From Gigaspora margarita (taxonomy: Eukaryota > Glomeromycota > Glomeromycetes > Diversisporales > Gigasporaceae), in NCBI GenBank assembly GCA_009809945.1, contig WTPW01000358.1:88248-152247 (forward strand): a DNA stretch of 64,000 nucleotides. Reading direction: 5' to 3'. How positions within the stretch are numbered: the stretch's first letter is position 1; every line of letters begins with the position of its first letter. Below the pieces are notes generated by a model. It did no database searches. It worked only from the letters and a program-made list of their open reading frames with translations, and was not told where the DNA came from. The position numbers were made by a program, and so were the translations under genes. This document shows positions 1 through 11,549 of this stretch, piece after piece.

Positions 1-60
1 TAAGAGAAGATGCTTAATTTTGGATTTTTTGATCAAAAAATTCAAAATTAAGCATTTTAA
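1..60. repeat. Partial hairpin repeat (dispersed family)
   Basis: The stretch reads as a hairpin: ATGCTTAATTTTG is answered by CAAAATTAAGCAT-like sequence across a short loop. The same hairpin, more or less decayed, recurs at about 55377-55460, 56325-56400, 56643-56710 and 57320-57385. It ends where the transposon at 73 begins. Confidence 0.55.
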
Positions 61-72
61 AATTTTAAAAAT

Positions 73-730
73 TATTCCTTAGATTGTAACACAGGCAAAT
101 TTGCCTGCGTATTTTAAAAATTTTAATAAAATTTTAATAAAATTTTAAATATTGATTTTAGCTATACCTTTTCTAAGTAAAAAAATATTCTTTGAGTTTT
201 GTTTTAGTAACTTTGTTATAAAAATTTTTTAAAATTATTAGAAAACTTTAGTATAATCAAAGTTTAAAGTTCTTGTATTAGCATTTTTACTATTAAAATT
301 TTTCTTTAGATTTTCTTAAATTTCATATGTTCCCGTCTATAAAAAAACTTTTACTTTTAATACAAGTCTTGATTTTTACAAATTAATCATTAAAGTTGCA
401 ATAATAAAAGTTATTATCCTTTATATAAACTACAATATTGTTTTAAAAACTATAGCTTTAAAACTAAAACTAAATAAGATTACAGAGAAATTGTGATAAA
501 ATTTTTTAAAAATGTTTTTCTTAAAGATATCTATTTTTAGCTTATATATAACTTAAAATTTTTTCCTTACAATATAAAAACTAATTTTGCAAAAAAGTAA
601 TCCTTATTTTCACATATAATTGTATAAAGTTTTATTTAATTTTCTTGGTATTTAAAAAAAGTAAATCAGAGCAAAAAAAGTGCAAAAACGCAGGCAAATT
701 TGCCTGTGTCCTACTACAATCTAAGGGATA
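73..730 (+). mobile_element. TA-flanked non-autonomous DNA transposon, copy 1
   Basis: The ends are inverted repeats beginning TATYCCTTAGATTGTA. Each carries a perfect 16-bp palindrome, CAGGCAAATTTGCCTG, at 92-107 and 691-706. Both outer ends are TA, which fits a Tc1/mariner-type 2-bp target duplication. The length is 658 bp and no coding frame is present. A second copy of 657 bp lies in the opposite orientation at 55650-56306, and interior sequence such as CCTTTATATAAACTACAATA matches its reverse complement. Confidence 0.85.
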
Positions 731-1420
731 GTAGTGCAAAAAAATGAAATAGCTTATTTTTGGGTATGATTCTTGCAAAATGTAGGTAATTTGCTAAAAA
801 TAAAATATAACATGTATAAAATTGCTGTAATTTGCCAAAATGCTTTATATAACCTTTTTTAAAATTAATCTCAATTTGCTAAAACTTAAATTTGGACCTC
901 AGATCAAATTTTCTGCAATTTGCTAAAAAAAAATATAACATATATCAGAGATGTCCGGGGTCCTGTCGTAATGCAGCAATTCTGTAATATCATAATACTG
1001 CAATAAAACAATATTGTAATAATGCGATACTGTAACTATAGTATAATATAAAGTAACTGTATGACATCCCAGTCACTCCAAGCTGGAAACTAATGAATAT
1101 ATTATTATTTGCTATACAAGCATTTATTTTATTTACATAAAATTTAAATCACATAAATATGTATATAGGCATGTTCATCTATATAACTCATTAAAGACAT
1201 TCTCAAACCATGACTTATAATTGTCCAAAAATATAAATTATTATTTAATCAAAATAAAATAAACCTATAAGCACTTTTTTTATAGTCATTACATGTTCTA
1301 AATCAATGAAGTTGACAGAATCAATTTTGAAAAAAATTTAATAGTACATTATTTAAAGGAAACCACAATACAGTACAGCATTTTAACAAATGGTATAATA
1401 GCAGATAGTTTTTCGAATTT
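731..1420. other. Geneless AT-rich stretch
   Basis: No coding frame or clear repeat structure is seen. The part around 960-1050 has a loose, decayed repetition of ctgtaata/aatactgca-like words, possibly an old simple repeat. Confidence 0.5.
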
Positions 1421-1666
1421 TACAGGAGGGTCACCAAAATTCTGGGTCAGATGCGTCAGATCTAGGTCGGTGTTTAGCCCTAGTTGTTAGCAGGTGCTAT
1501 AGCAAAAATTATCATCTGGGCATTTTTTACTTAATGAATGGATATGATTTATTAGTAAAATTTTTTATAATTTTATGAGGCAAAATTGATCAATTCTGAT
1601 CCAGCCAACTGTGATTCTGATACACTCCAATGTATCACAACCTGGAATTTTGGGTACCCCCTTGTA
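1421..1666 (-). mobile_element. Tc1/mariner-like MITE, GGAGGGTC family, copy A
   Basis: The terminal inverted repeats start TACAGGAGGGTC(A)CC and continue into AAATTCYGGGTCGG-like sequence. Both ends carry TA. The length is 246 bp. Three other copies occur in the window (22201-22441, 30639-30825 truncated, 33614-34392 interrupted). This copy is inverted relative to them. The interior shares the words AATTGATCAATT and TCATATCCATTCATTAAG with them. Confidence 0.85.
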
Positions 1667-1679
1667 TGAGTTTAGTATT

Positions 1680-1810
1680 TTTGCATTATGGTATTACAGC
1701 ATTACAGCATTACGCCATTATAGCATTCTGCCATTATGGCATTACGGTATTACAGTTTTATGGCTTTATAGCTCATTGCAATTACAGCAAAAAGCACGGC
1801 AATGCCGTAA
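1680..1810. repeat. Degenerate decamer tandem repeat
   Basis: Words of the form GCATTACAGC / GCATTATGGT repeat head to tail with drift. The short open frames here, with repeated HYGIT-like peptides, are by-products of the repeat and not genes. Confidence 0.7.
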
Positions 1811-1885
1811 CCATATTAATTTGTAAAATTAATTCTACCACCAACTATAATGTAAACAAGCATTGTTTATATAGAGATTTTATAT

Positions 1886-2290
1886 AGTCAGCCAATCTTT
1901 TTTTTGACAATATCCACTATCTACTAGGCTGATTTGGATAATCTTACCACTATTAGATGCATCTTGACGAGCTCTACAACTTTCAATTAGTAGGCATGTA
2001 TCGTTAACTTAGTAAGAAAAAAAGTTTTAGATAGAAGCACGCCACATTTCGCCTATAGTGATTTTCATGTGATTTCTGTCACAGATTTTAATATAGTTGA
2101 TCAATCATTTTTCGATAATATCTCGCCATCCACCAGGCTGATTTGGATGATCTAACCACTATTAGATGTGCCTCGACAAGTTCTACAACTTTCAATTAGT
2201 GAACATGTATCGTTAACTTAGAAAAAATTTTAGATGGAAGCATGCACATTTTGCCTATTCTCTAGTTAATAGATGGATTATCAATTAATT
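1886..2290. repeat. Two-unit direct tandem repeat of about 209 bp
   Basis: Blocks such as GGCTGATTTGGAT, CCACTATTAGATG and CATGTATCGTTAACTTAG occur twice in the same order, 209 bp apart. A fainter relative of the GATTTGGATAATCT part lies near 59125. The function is unknown. Confidence 0.8.
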
Positions 2291-3119
2291 TATATCTATT
2301 AATATATTAAAATTGATCTAGGTTATTAACAAATATTGCATATTAATTAAGAATTAACAAATTTTTAATTAATATAAAACATTTTTACAAATAAGTTTAT
2401 CAAGAAAAATTTCTTTTTACATTTATTCTAGCTATATTAATTATTACAAATATGATTATTGAGTTATTAGCTATTTCTGCAAGTCAATTTTATATTTCAA
2501 TTATTATAAAATGCACTTATGGTTTTTTACTACTATAGGTAAATTAGATTTGCAAATCTGTATAACAAAAACAAAAAATAAATTTTTATAAAACAAATAT
2601 AAAGTTTAATTACTTTAGAGTTAAATAACACCTAGGATTTTATCTGGGCATTAATATATACAAAATTTAGCAAGAAATTTTTTTTATTAGAGCCCCAAAG
2701 ATGGTTTATAAGCAAAATTTTGAGATATGAATATTTTTAAAAAATAAAAAAAAAACAAAATGTTATGTTATACCTGATCTTAAATTTTGATTGGCTATTC
2801 TAATAATTTTGTATAACATAGTATAAAACACCATAGATGCATTTTAGTAAAACTCTTACTTTTTATATTTGTAGCAATTTATATTATACTAATTGTACTT
2901 AAAAACTTCTTGCACACTTTAACTTTTAAAGAAATATTACTTAGTTTAGATTAGGTCTTAAAAATTTTATTGTATTTATTGAAATTAAATCAACTCGAAA
3001 TTGAAATAAATAGATTTAAAAGATTTCTTTTTATTCAAGTTGTTTAATTTATTGAATAATTGTAAAACATAACTATATAGTACTTTTTAGAAATCTATTT
3101 ATACCATGTAGATCACTTT
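2291..3119. other. Geneless AT-rich stretch
   Basis: Nothing recognisable beyond AT-rich sequence; no open frame of note on either strand. Confidence 0.5.
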
Positions 3120-4392
3120 GATTTTGTTACTTATATATTTTAAATTTTAAAAATTTTATTATCTCTATAGGCACTTGATCAAATTTATAAAAATTTTTTT
3201 AATTGAATTCTATGGATTCATAGAATTAAAATAAATATCTTAATCAAATTTGGTCAAGAACTCAGAAAAATATCTTCAATAAAAATTTTATAAACAATTT
3301 CAGTACAGCTTTTTTGTTATATACATTTTTAGAATTCATTGAAGATACTTCTTTGAGTTTTTGACTAAATTTAATAAAATTTTTGTATTTAAATTCTATG
3401 GATTTATAGAATTAAAATAAAAAAATTTTTATCGGATTTGTTCAAGAACTCACAGAGATATCTTTAATAAAAGTTCTTGTAAACAATTTTGGCACAGCTT
3501 TTTTGTAATAGGTGTTTTAAGAAATAAAAAAACTTTTATCAAAGATATCTCTACAAGTTCTTGATCAAATTTGATGAAAATTTTTTATTTAAATTCTATG
3601 GATTCATAAAATTAAAATAAAATTTTTTTATTAAATTTGGTCAAGAACTCATAGAGAAATCTTAAATAAAAATTCTTATAAACAATTTAAGCTTAGTTTC
3701 TTTGTAATATATATATTTGAAATGAAAAAATCTTTTATTAAAGATAACTCTATAAGTTCTTGACCAAATTTGATAAAAAATTTTTTGTTTAAATTCTGTG
3801 AATTTATAGAATTAAAATAAAATAATTTTTATTGAATTTGGTCAATAACTTGTAGAGATATATTTAATGAAAGTTACTATAAACAATTTTAGTGCAGCTT
3901 CTTTGTCATATATATTTTTGGAAATGAAAAAACTTTTATCAAAGATATCTCTGCATATTCTTGTCCAACTTTGATAAAAATCTTTTTATCTAAATTCTAC
4001 AGATCTGTAAAATTAAAATAAAAAAATTTTATTGAATTTAGTCAAGAGCTTGCAAAGATATCTTTGATGAAAGTTCTTGTAAACAATTTTAGCACAGCTT
4101 CTTTGTTATATATTTTAGAAATAGAAAACTTTTATCAAAAATATCTCTATGAGTTCTTAACCAAATTTGATAAATTTTTTTTATTTTATTCAACAGATTT
4201 GTAGAATTAAAATAAAAAATTTTTATTGAATTTTGTTAAGAATTTACAGAGATATCTTTGATTAAATTCTTGTAAACAATTTTAGCCAGTATCATTGTAC
4301 TCTATATTTTTGGAAATAAAAAAAAATTTCATCAAAGATATTTCTACAAGTTCTTGACCAAATCCAATAAATTTTTTTATTTAAATTCTATA
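3120..4392. repeat. Self-complementary satellite of about 200 bp
   Basis: About six units follow each other at 185-202 bp spacing (the CTTTGTxATATAT block recurs near 3312, 3500, 3699, 3901, 4101 and 4286). Each unit is itself a hairpin: AGAGATATCTTTGAT...GTTCTTGACCAAATTTG is matched by its reverse complement across a centre like TTCTATGGATTCATAGAA. The array is broken by the 761-bp element at 4402, resumes at 5172-5631, and a further stretch lies at 7945-8307. Confidence 0.85.
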
Positions 4393-4401
4393 GATCCATA
4401 G

Positions 4402-5162
4402 AGCATAGCGGAAGTTCATTTTGATTGGTTGTCAAAACACCCAGAAAAAATGTTGATCGTACCCCGGATAAAGTATCGGCCATACCCGGACGAGAATTTA
4501 TTGCTTTCAAAAAATTAGTTAATACTTTCTGAAGACGCGTATTATAGACTACAACACATTAATTTGCTTCATAATAGCTACTTTAATTCATCTTTCACAA
4601 TGTATATACTATTCTTTTCGCAATAAGTATATTAATTTACAATAAACAATTAAGTTTCGTAATACATTATTAAACTAGATTCAAGATACGCAAACATTTC
4701 TAACCACTACTACTATAGACGTTGTACTGTATTTATAAGCTATACTTATAACCTAACAAATAAAACAAAAAAAATTAAAGTACAGTTTAGAATGTAGATC
4801 GAAATAGTATTTTTATTAGGCAAGCAAAACTAGTGAAAATAAAATCTTGCAACTTCACTCACCAATTGCTTAGGTTGCCGAACTACCTTCCGACCTTTTA
4901 AAATCTTTGTTTCTCATCTAGATCTTGAAACTTCTGTATCCTACTGTATCCCAAGTTAAAAAACAGTAAAACCCAAGATAAAATACTAACGACTCAAGTT
5001 GATTTCTATATTACGTATTACAAAAAAAAATTTCTCATATGACATGACGATTTTTACTTATATAAGTACTTTAAAAATTACAGTTGACTGTATAAAAAAA
5101 AAGATCGTTGCCAATCATATTTAGTTTAATTTTAGCCAATCAAACCGAACTTCTGCTATGCT
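4402..5162. mobile_element. MULE-like non-autonomous transposon with 9-bp target duplication
   Basis: The terminal inverted repeats are AGCATAGCGGAAGTTC and its near reverse complement GAACTTCTGCTATGCT, extending to about 30 bp with TTTGATTGG. The exact 9-bp direct repeat GATCCATAG flanks it (4393-4401 and 5163-5171). That sequence is the centre of a satellite unit, so the insertion is datable as younger than the satellite. A 9-bp duplication fits Mutator-like elements. The length is 761 bp with no coding frame. Confidence 0.88.
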
Positions 5163-5171
5163 GATCCATAG

Positions 5172-5631
5172 AATTAAACTAAACAAATTTTCACAAATTT
5201 GGTTAAGACTCATAGAGTTATTTTTGATGAAAATTTTTGTAAACAATTTTGGTATAGCTTTTTGTTATATACATTTTTAGAAATAGAAAACTTTTATTAA
5301 AATATCTTTGCAAGTTTTTGACCAAATTTAATGAATTTTTTTATTTAATTCTACAAACCTGTAGAACTCAAATATTGAATTTGGTCAAAAACTTACAGAG
5401 ATATTGTTGATAAAGTTTTTACTTCTAAAAATATATATAACAAAGAAGCTGTAAATTGTTATAGAAACTTTTATTGAAGATATTTCTATGAGTTTTTCAC
5501 CAACCTTGATAAACCTTTTTAATTGAATTCTATGAAACTATAGAATTCAAATAAAAACTTTTTTCCAAATTTGTTCAAGAAATTATAGAAATATTTTTGA
5601 TAAAAGCTTTTTTTATTTCCAAAAACATATA
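5172..5631. repeat. Continuation of the 200-bp satellite
   Basis: The units resume immediately after the transposon's target duplication and run to the left end of the first long palindrome. Confidence 0.8.
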
Positions 5632-7275
5632 GGGGATCAATTTTTATACCCCACATTTAATATTCATACCCCCTGCAGATTTAACTTTTTTAAAAAATTT
5701 GAGTGAAGATATCATAGTAATTACCAAATTAAATTTAGTAAACTTTTTTTCTTTAAATTCTATAGATTTATAGAATTTATATAAAAAAAGTTTATTGACT
5801 TTGGTCCAGTAGTTGCTAAGATATCTTTGCTCAAAGCTTGAATAAAATCAAAACGTCTATCAAAACAAACTATAAAATTTTCTTTAAATAAGTAAAGATA
5901 TCTTTGCAACTACTAATCCAAATTCAATGAACTTTTTTTTGTTTGAATTGCATGAATCTATAGATTTTAAAATAATAAAATTTATAGAATTTGACTTAAT
6001 AGTTACAGAGTTATCTTCACCCAAATTTTAAAAAAAATCAAATTGTCTATCAAAACATTTAACAGAAGGTTTGATTTTTTTAAAACTTTGAGTGAAGATA
6101 TCTTAGTAACTACCAAATCAAATTTAGTAAACTTTTTTTTTTTAAATTCTATAGATTTATAGATTCAGATAAAAAAAATTTTATTGAATTTGTCTAGTAG
6201 TTGCTAAGATATCTTTGCTCAAAGTCTGAAAAAAATCAAAACATCTATCAAAACAAACTATACAATATTTTCTTTAAACTTTGAGTGAAGATATCTCTGC
6301 AACTACTAAGCCAAATTCAATGAACTTTTTTTTTGTTTGAATTTGATAAATCTATAGAATTAAAATAAAAAAAATTCATAGTATTTAACTTAATAGTTAC
6401 ATAGTTATCTTTACTCAAATTTTAAAAAAAATCCAAAACATCTAACAAAACTTTGATAGATGTTTTGTTTTTTTTAAAAATTTGGGTAAAGATAACTCTG
6501 TAACTATTAGTTAAATACTATGATTTTTTTTATTTTAATTCTATAGACTCATCAAATTGAAACAAAACAAAGTTCATTGAATTTGGCTTAGTAGTTGCAG
6601 AGATATCTTCGCTTAAAGTTTATAAAAAAATTTTATATAGTTTGTTTTGATAGATGTTTTGATTTTTTTTTAAACTTTGAGCAAAGATATCTTAGCAACA
6701 ACTGGACCAAATTCAATGAACTTTTTTTTGTTTGAATTACATGAATCTATAGATTTTAAAATAAAAAAATTATAGAATTTAACTTAATAGTTACAGAGTT
6801 ATCTTCACCCAAATTTTAAAAAAAAATCAAAACATCTATCAAATGTTTTAATAGACATTTTGATTTTTTTTAAAATTTGAGTGAAGATAACTCTGTAACT
6901 ATTAAGTTAAATTCTATAATTTTTTTTAATTTAAAATCTATAGATTCATGCAATTCAAACAAAAAAAAGTTCATTGAATTTGGGTTAGTAGTTGCTAAGA
7001 TATCTTTGTTCAAATTTTAAAGAAAATTTTGTAATTTGTTTTGATAGACATTTTGATTTTTTTTAAACTTTGAACAAAGATATCTTAACAGCTACTTGAC
7101 CAAAGTCAATAAACTTTTTTTTATATAAATTCTATAAATCTATAAAATATTTAAAGAAAAAAAGTTTACTAAATTTAATTTGGTAGTTACTAAGAAATTT
7201 TCACTCAAATTTTAAAAAAAAGTTAAATTTGCAGGAAGTATGAATATTAAATGTGGGAGTATGAAAATTGATTCC
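5632..7275. mobile_element. Foldback element 1: 1.64-kb palindrome
   Basis: The outermost sequence GGGGATCAATTTTTATACCC, running on to CCTGCAGATTTAAC, is answered by its reverse complement at 7222-7275. The two halves stay complementary right to a centre near 6450, where ACATCTAACAAAAC meets TTTGATAGATGTTTTG. Each arm of about 820 bp is built of smaller hairpin modules carrying GATATCTTAGCAACTA and TTCTATAGATTTATAGAA words. There is no coding frame. A second element of the same family lies at 8308-9942. Confidence 0.88.
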
Positions 7276-7312
7276 TAATTTAAATGATTTAACTAATAGA
7301 GAGTTATCATTC

Positions 7313-7630
7313 ATTGCCAGTGCGATGCATCGCCACCCTCTGATCGACCAATTGGGATGCAGGATCAGGTGTAATGTGAAATCGAAGCGAAACAACGATT
7401 TTTAAAAAATCGCTTCTAACTTAAAATTTTGACTAAGAAGCTACAATTTTTTCTTAACAAAAAAAATTCCTTGCAAAATTTTGGGTTAGGAGGTCGTCTA
7501 ACTATTGCCTACAACCAAACCCTAACCCTATCTTAACCTGACTGCTATTTGTTTTGTTTTGATTAATGTAAAATCAAAACAAACAAAATGATTGGTCAAT
7601 CAGGGGGTAGCGATGCATCGCACTAGCAAT
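7313..7630. mobile_element. MITE with GTGCGATGCATCGC ends
   Basis: The terminal inverted repeats read ATTGCYAGTGCGATGCATCG and continue as CYACCCYCTGATYGACCAAT, almost 40 bp, at both ends of 318 bp. The interior holds a second small hairpin around 7548-7588 (TGTTTTGTTTTGAT / ATCAAAACAAAC). I could not define a target duplication, so the superfamily is open. Confidence 0.8.
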
Positions 7631-7720
7631 AAAAGAAAATTGTCTAACTAATATTAGAATTAGAAAAATAACTCTACAACTTTTAATTAGAAGTTAAAGA
7701 AGGTTTACTTATTAGTTTTT

Positions 7721-7777
7721 AGAATTAGAGTTAGAGTTAGAGTTAGAGTTAGAATTAAAGTTAGAGTTAGAATTAGA
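7721..7777. repeat. TTAGAG hexamer repeat
   Basis: About nine near-perfect TTAGAG units occur in a row. The unit differs by one base from the fungal telomere unit TTAGGG. It may be a decayed interstitial telomere-like tract or an ordinary microsatellite. Confidence 0.8.
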
Positions 7778-7944
7778 TTTATTATTTTGAATACTAAAAT
7801 AATAAACCTTGTATAACCATAGTAGAATTAGAAACTTTCTATATTTATTTAGGGCACTGCTATTCACACTACAAAAAATGCTATTTGCACTACAGATTTT
7901 GTATAATTTAACTCACTAATTTTGTCACTTAAATATTTTAAATC

Positions 7945-8307
7945 TTAAAAATTATTATTAATATTATCTTTGAGTTCTTGACCAAATTTGATAATTTTTT
8001 TTTATTTGAATTCTATAGATTCATAGAATAAAAAATTCATTGAATTTGGTCAGGAACTGATATCTTCAATAAAAGTTCCTATAAGAAATTTCAGTGATTC
8101 TATTATATGTGTTTTTAGAAATAAAAAATTTTAGTGATGATATCTTTGCAAGTTGTAAACCAAATTTAATAAAAATTTTGTTATTTGAATTTTACAAATC
8201 TGTAGAATTAAAATAAAAAATTTTATTGAACTTGATCAAGAACTTGCAAAAATATTCAATAAAAGTTCTTGTAAATGAATTTGGTACAGCTTTTTGTAAT
8301 ATATGTT
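7945..8307. repeat. 200-bp satellite, second block
   Basis: The same hairpin units as at 3120-4392 (AAGAACTTGCAAAAATAT and GTTCTTGACCAAATTTGATA). It ends in GTAATATATGTTT, exactly where the second foldback element begins. Confidence 0.75.
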
Positions 8308-9942
8308 TGGGATCAATTTTCATACCCTCACATTTAATATTCATACCCCCCTGCAAATTTAACTTTTTTTAAAAATTTGAGTGAAGATATCTTAGTAACT
8401 ACCAAATCAAATTTAATAAACTTTTTTTCTTTAAATTTTATAGATTTATAGAATTTATATAAAAAAAAGTTTATTGACTTTGGTCAAGTAGCTGCTAAGA
8501 TATCTTTGTTCAAAGTTTGAAAAAAATCAAAATGTCTATCAAAACAAATTACAAAATTTTCTTTAAACTTTGAGCGAAGATATCTCTGCAACTACTAACC
8601 GAAATTCAATGAACTTTTTTTTGTTTGAATTGCATGAATCTATAGATTTTAAATTAAAAAAATTATAGAATTTAACTTAATAATTACAGAGTTATCTTCA
8701 CCCAAATTTTAAAAAAAATCAAAACATCTATTAAAATATTTGATAGATGTTTTGAAATTTGGGTGAAGATAACTCTGTAACTATTAAGTTAAATGCTATA
8801 AATTTTTTTATTTTAAAATCTATAGATTCATGCAATTCAAACAAAAAAAATTCATTGAATTTTGTCCAGCAGTTGCTAAGATATCTTTGTTCAAAGTTTG
8901 AAAAAAATCAAAATGTCTATAAAAACAAACAATACAAAATTTTCTTTAAACTTTGAGCGAAGATATCTCTGCAACTACTAAGCCAAATTTAATGAACTTT
9001 TTTTGTTTCAATTTGATGAGTTTATAAATTAAAATAAAAAAATTCATAGTATTTAACTCAATAGTTACAGAGTTATCTTCACCCAAAGTTAAAAAAAAAA
9101 CAAAATGTCTATCAAAGTTTTGTTAGACGTTTTGGATTTTTTTTTAAAATTTAAGTGAAGATAACTCTGTAACTATTAAGTTAAATACTATGAATTTTTT
9201 TTATTTTAATTCTATAGATTCATCGAATTTAAACAAAAAAAAGTTCATTGAATTTGGCTTAGTAGTTGCAGAGATATCTTCATTCAAAGTTTAAAGAAAA
9301 TATTGTATAGTTTGTTTTGATAGATGTTTTGATTTTTTTCAGACTTTGAGCAAAGATATCTTAGCAACTACTTGACAAATTCAATAAACTTTTTTTATTT
9401 GAATTCTATAAATATATAGAATTTAAAGAAAAAAAAGTTTACTAAATTTGATTTCGTAGTTACTAAAATATCTTCACTCAAAGTTTTAAAAAAATCAAAA
9501 TGTCTATTAAATGTTTTGATAGACAGTTTGATTTTTTTTAAAAATTTGGGTGAAGATAACTATGTAACTATTAAGTCAAATTCTATAAATTTTTTTATTT
9601 TAAAATCTATAGATTCATGCAATTCAAACAAAAAAAAAGTTCATTGAATTTGGTTAGTAGTTGCAGAGATATCTTCGCTCAATGTTTAAAGAAAATTTTA
9701 TAGTTTGTTTTGACAGATGTTTTGATTTTTTTCAAGCTTTGAGCAAAGATATCTTAGCAACTACTGGACCAAAGTCAATAAACTTTTTTTTATATAAATT
9801 CTATAAATCTATAGAATTTAAAAAAAAAAAGTTTACTAAATTTGATTTGGTAGTTACTATGATAACTTCACTCAAATTTTTAAAAAAGTTAAATCTGCAG
9901 GGGGGTATGAATATTAAATGTGGGGTATGAAAATTGATCCCC
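8308..9942. mobile_element. Foldback element 2: 1.64-kb palindrome
   Basis: It has the same ends as the element at 5632: GGGATCAATTTTCATACCC on the left and its reverse complement finishing GATCCCC at 9942. The centre lies near 9118. The length is about 1635 bp, nearly the same as copy 1, and the arms have the same module order. The short open frames inside are fragments of the inverted repeat and not genes. Confidence 0.88.
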
Positions 9943-10920
9943 TTAAAATTAATATATGATCAAAGAAGAAAACAAAAGGATCAGCAAATTTACTATACAC
10001 AAAGCACTATAGAAAAAGCTATCAAATCTTGATTTGTGCAGAATTTTATTATCACAATTGACTTTAGGTTTATATGTAAAATTATTCTTTATTTTTTTTT
10101 TTTTAGGTTTTATAACCAAGACCCTGCTCTTTATTCATACCCCTGTACAATTTTAATTATTATAAAAAACAATGAAAAGGAAATAATATACAGTTTAGAA
10201 GAAAAAAGAACTTGGACTACTTTATCCATGGCCTAGAGTTAGCTGAAAGGGCCTAAGGCCATCAGACTTCAAACTAAAAATCATTAATATCTTAGAGTCC
10301 CATCCTCCAACAATGGCCAAGGTCTGGCGACGTTAAACTTATATAGTAGTAAGGATCTAACTACTTTTATTAAAGCTTCTAGAATCTTCTTCCAGTAGTT
10401 TCCTCTGAGGATCTTGTATGTCATTCCACGTGGACTGACCAACAATCCAATCTGGTAGGTGCCTTCCTGATTTGGTTAGTGTAAACACTGTAGATCTTTT
10501 GGAGTGGGTATGCCATATTGTCCACTTTTTGAAGATGTTTATGGAAAAAAACACAGCGACACCAAAAATTACTACTTGTACTAAGGAGAGTAGGTCTTCC
10601 GGTGTAGTTCAACTCCAACGTAAAGCCACCCAAGACTCTGTTTTGGTGAGTGATAAACTCTAAACTTGTCAGCAGGTAGTCTTTGAACTTTACCTCTAAA
10701 CGACAAGCGCTGTTTGTTGTGTTGTGAGTGATAAACTCTTAAGCTATTAGCAGATACTCAATTAACTGTATCCCTAAATAATAGTTGCCACGTTTCTGTT
10801 GTTTTGTTGTATCCAAGGTTTCTCTATATGTTTTTATCATAACTTCACTTCAGAATTTTAGTGCATTTGTTGGTACAAGTAATCAGCAGTAAGAGTTTGG
10901 TTGATCCTTTTTACACAATA
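9943..10920. other. Unassigned stretch with a possible coding relic
   Basis: Between about 10350 and 10660 base composition is more balanced, and short frames are open on both strands (minus 10357-10554, plus 10472-10663). Neither resembles a family I know. A 78-bp direct repeat (GTGAGTGATAAACTC at 10646 and 10724) follows. It may be a remnant of an exon or of a transposon. Confidence 0.35.
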
Positions 10921-11225
10921 AAATTATTCTTTGTGTTTATAAATAAAGTTATTCTTTGGTTAAAAAATACTAGTTTTTTAAGTTGTGTTTTATTATTTTT
11001 ATAGTAAAATTTTTTATTATAATAAAAAAATATTTTACAAATATAAAGTTTAAAAAAAAGCTATCAAATAAAAAATCATGATTTGCACAGAATTTTATTA
11101 TTATAATTAACTTTGGTTCTTAAGTAAAGTTATTCTTTGGCTCAAAAAAATGCTCATTTTATAACATATTTTATTATTTCTTAGTTAAAATTTTCACTAT
11201 ATTAAAAATTTTTTTAAAGTATATA
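10921..11225. repeat. Imperfect tandem duplication
   Basis: The order AAAGTTATTCTTTGG, then TTTTATTATTT, then AGTAAAATTTT occurs twice. A linking block with GCTATCAAAT and GCACAGAATTTTATTAT also recurs upstream near 10020. AT-rich and non-coding. Confidence 0.55.
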
Positions 11226-11279
11226 TAAAGAAAAATAAATAGTTTTATAAGCTGATTCTTATATTTTCTTTTTTGTAGT

Positions 11280-11400
11280 GTTCTATACAGATTGGATCAG
11301 ACAGATATTTTTAAAGATTCAGATCTGATCTGAAAAACTGAATTGAATCCAAGTTCAGATTCAGATCTGAATAAGAAAGGTCTGAATTCAGATCTGGGTC
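11280..11400. repeat. CAGATCTGA-rich repeat, GGGTCC-type ends
   Basis: Dense palindromic TTCAGATCTGAA words occur, closing with GGGTCCAATAATAG. It resembles the dispersed pieces at 46569-46751, 50155-50370 and the ends of the hAT-like elements at 51688 and 54571. It is probably a decayed member of that group. Confidence 0.5.
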
Positions 11401-11549
11401 CAATAATAGATAATGATTTTTTTAAAATATGCACTTATTTATATATAATTGCTTTAATATTTTTTAATTATTAATTATAACAATATGTTTTTAATTAGAA
11501 AGAATGTATTGGTCACTCCCCTATGCCACACTTATTTGGCACTGCTTTA

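Noticed and set aside
1611-1887. Two overlapping frames with HYGIT-like repeats
   Set aside because: They follow the decamer DNA repeat and a MITE end; both frames are open only because the repeat lacks stops.
7520-7535. CCTAACCCTA words as telomere remnant (also near 45280)
   Set aside because: Only one or two units each; they occur within MITE sequence and are better explained as part of it.
9661-9930. 89-residue frame
   Set aside because: Lies wholly inside foldback element 2 and mirrors inverted-repeat sequence.
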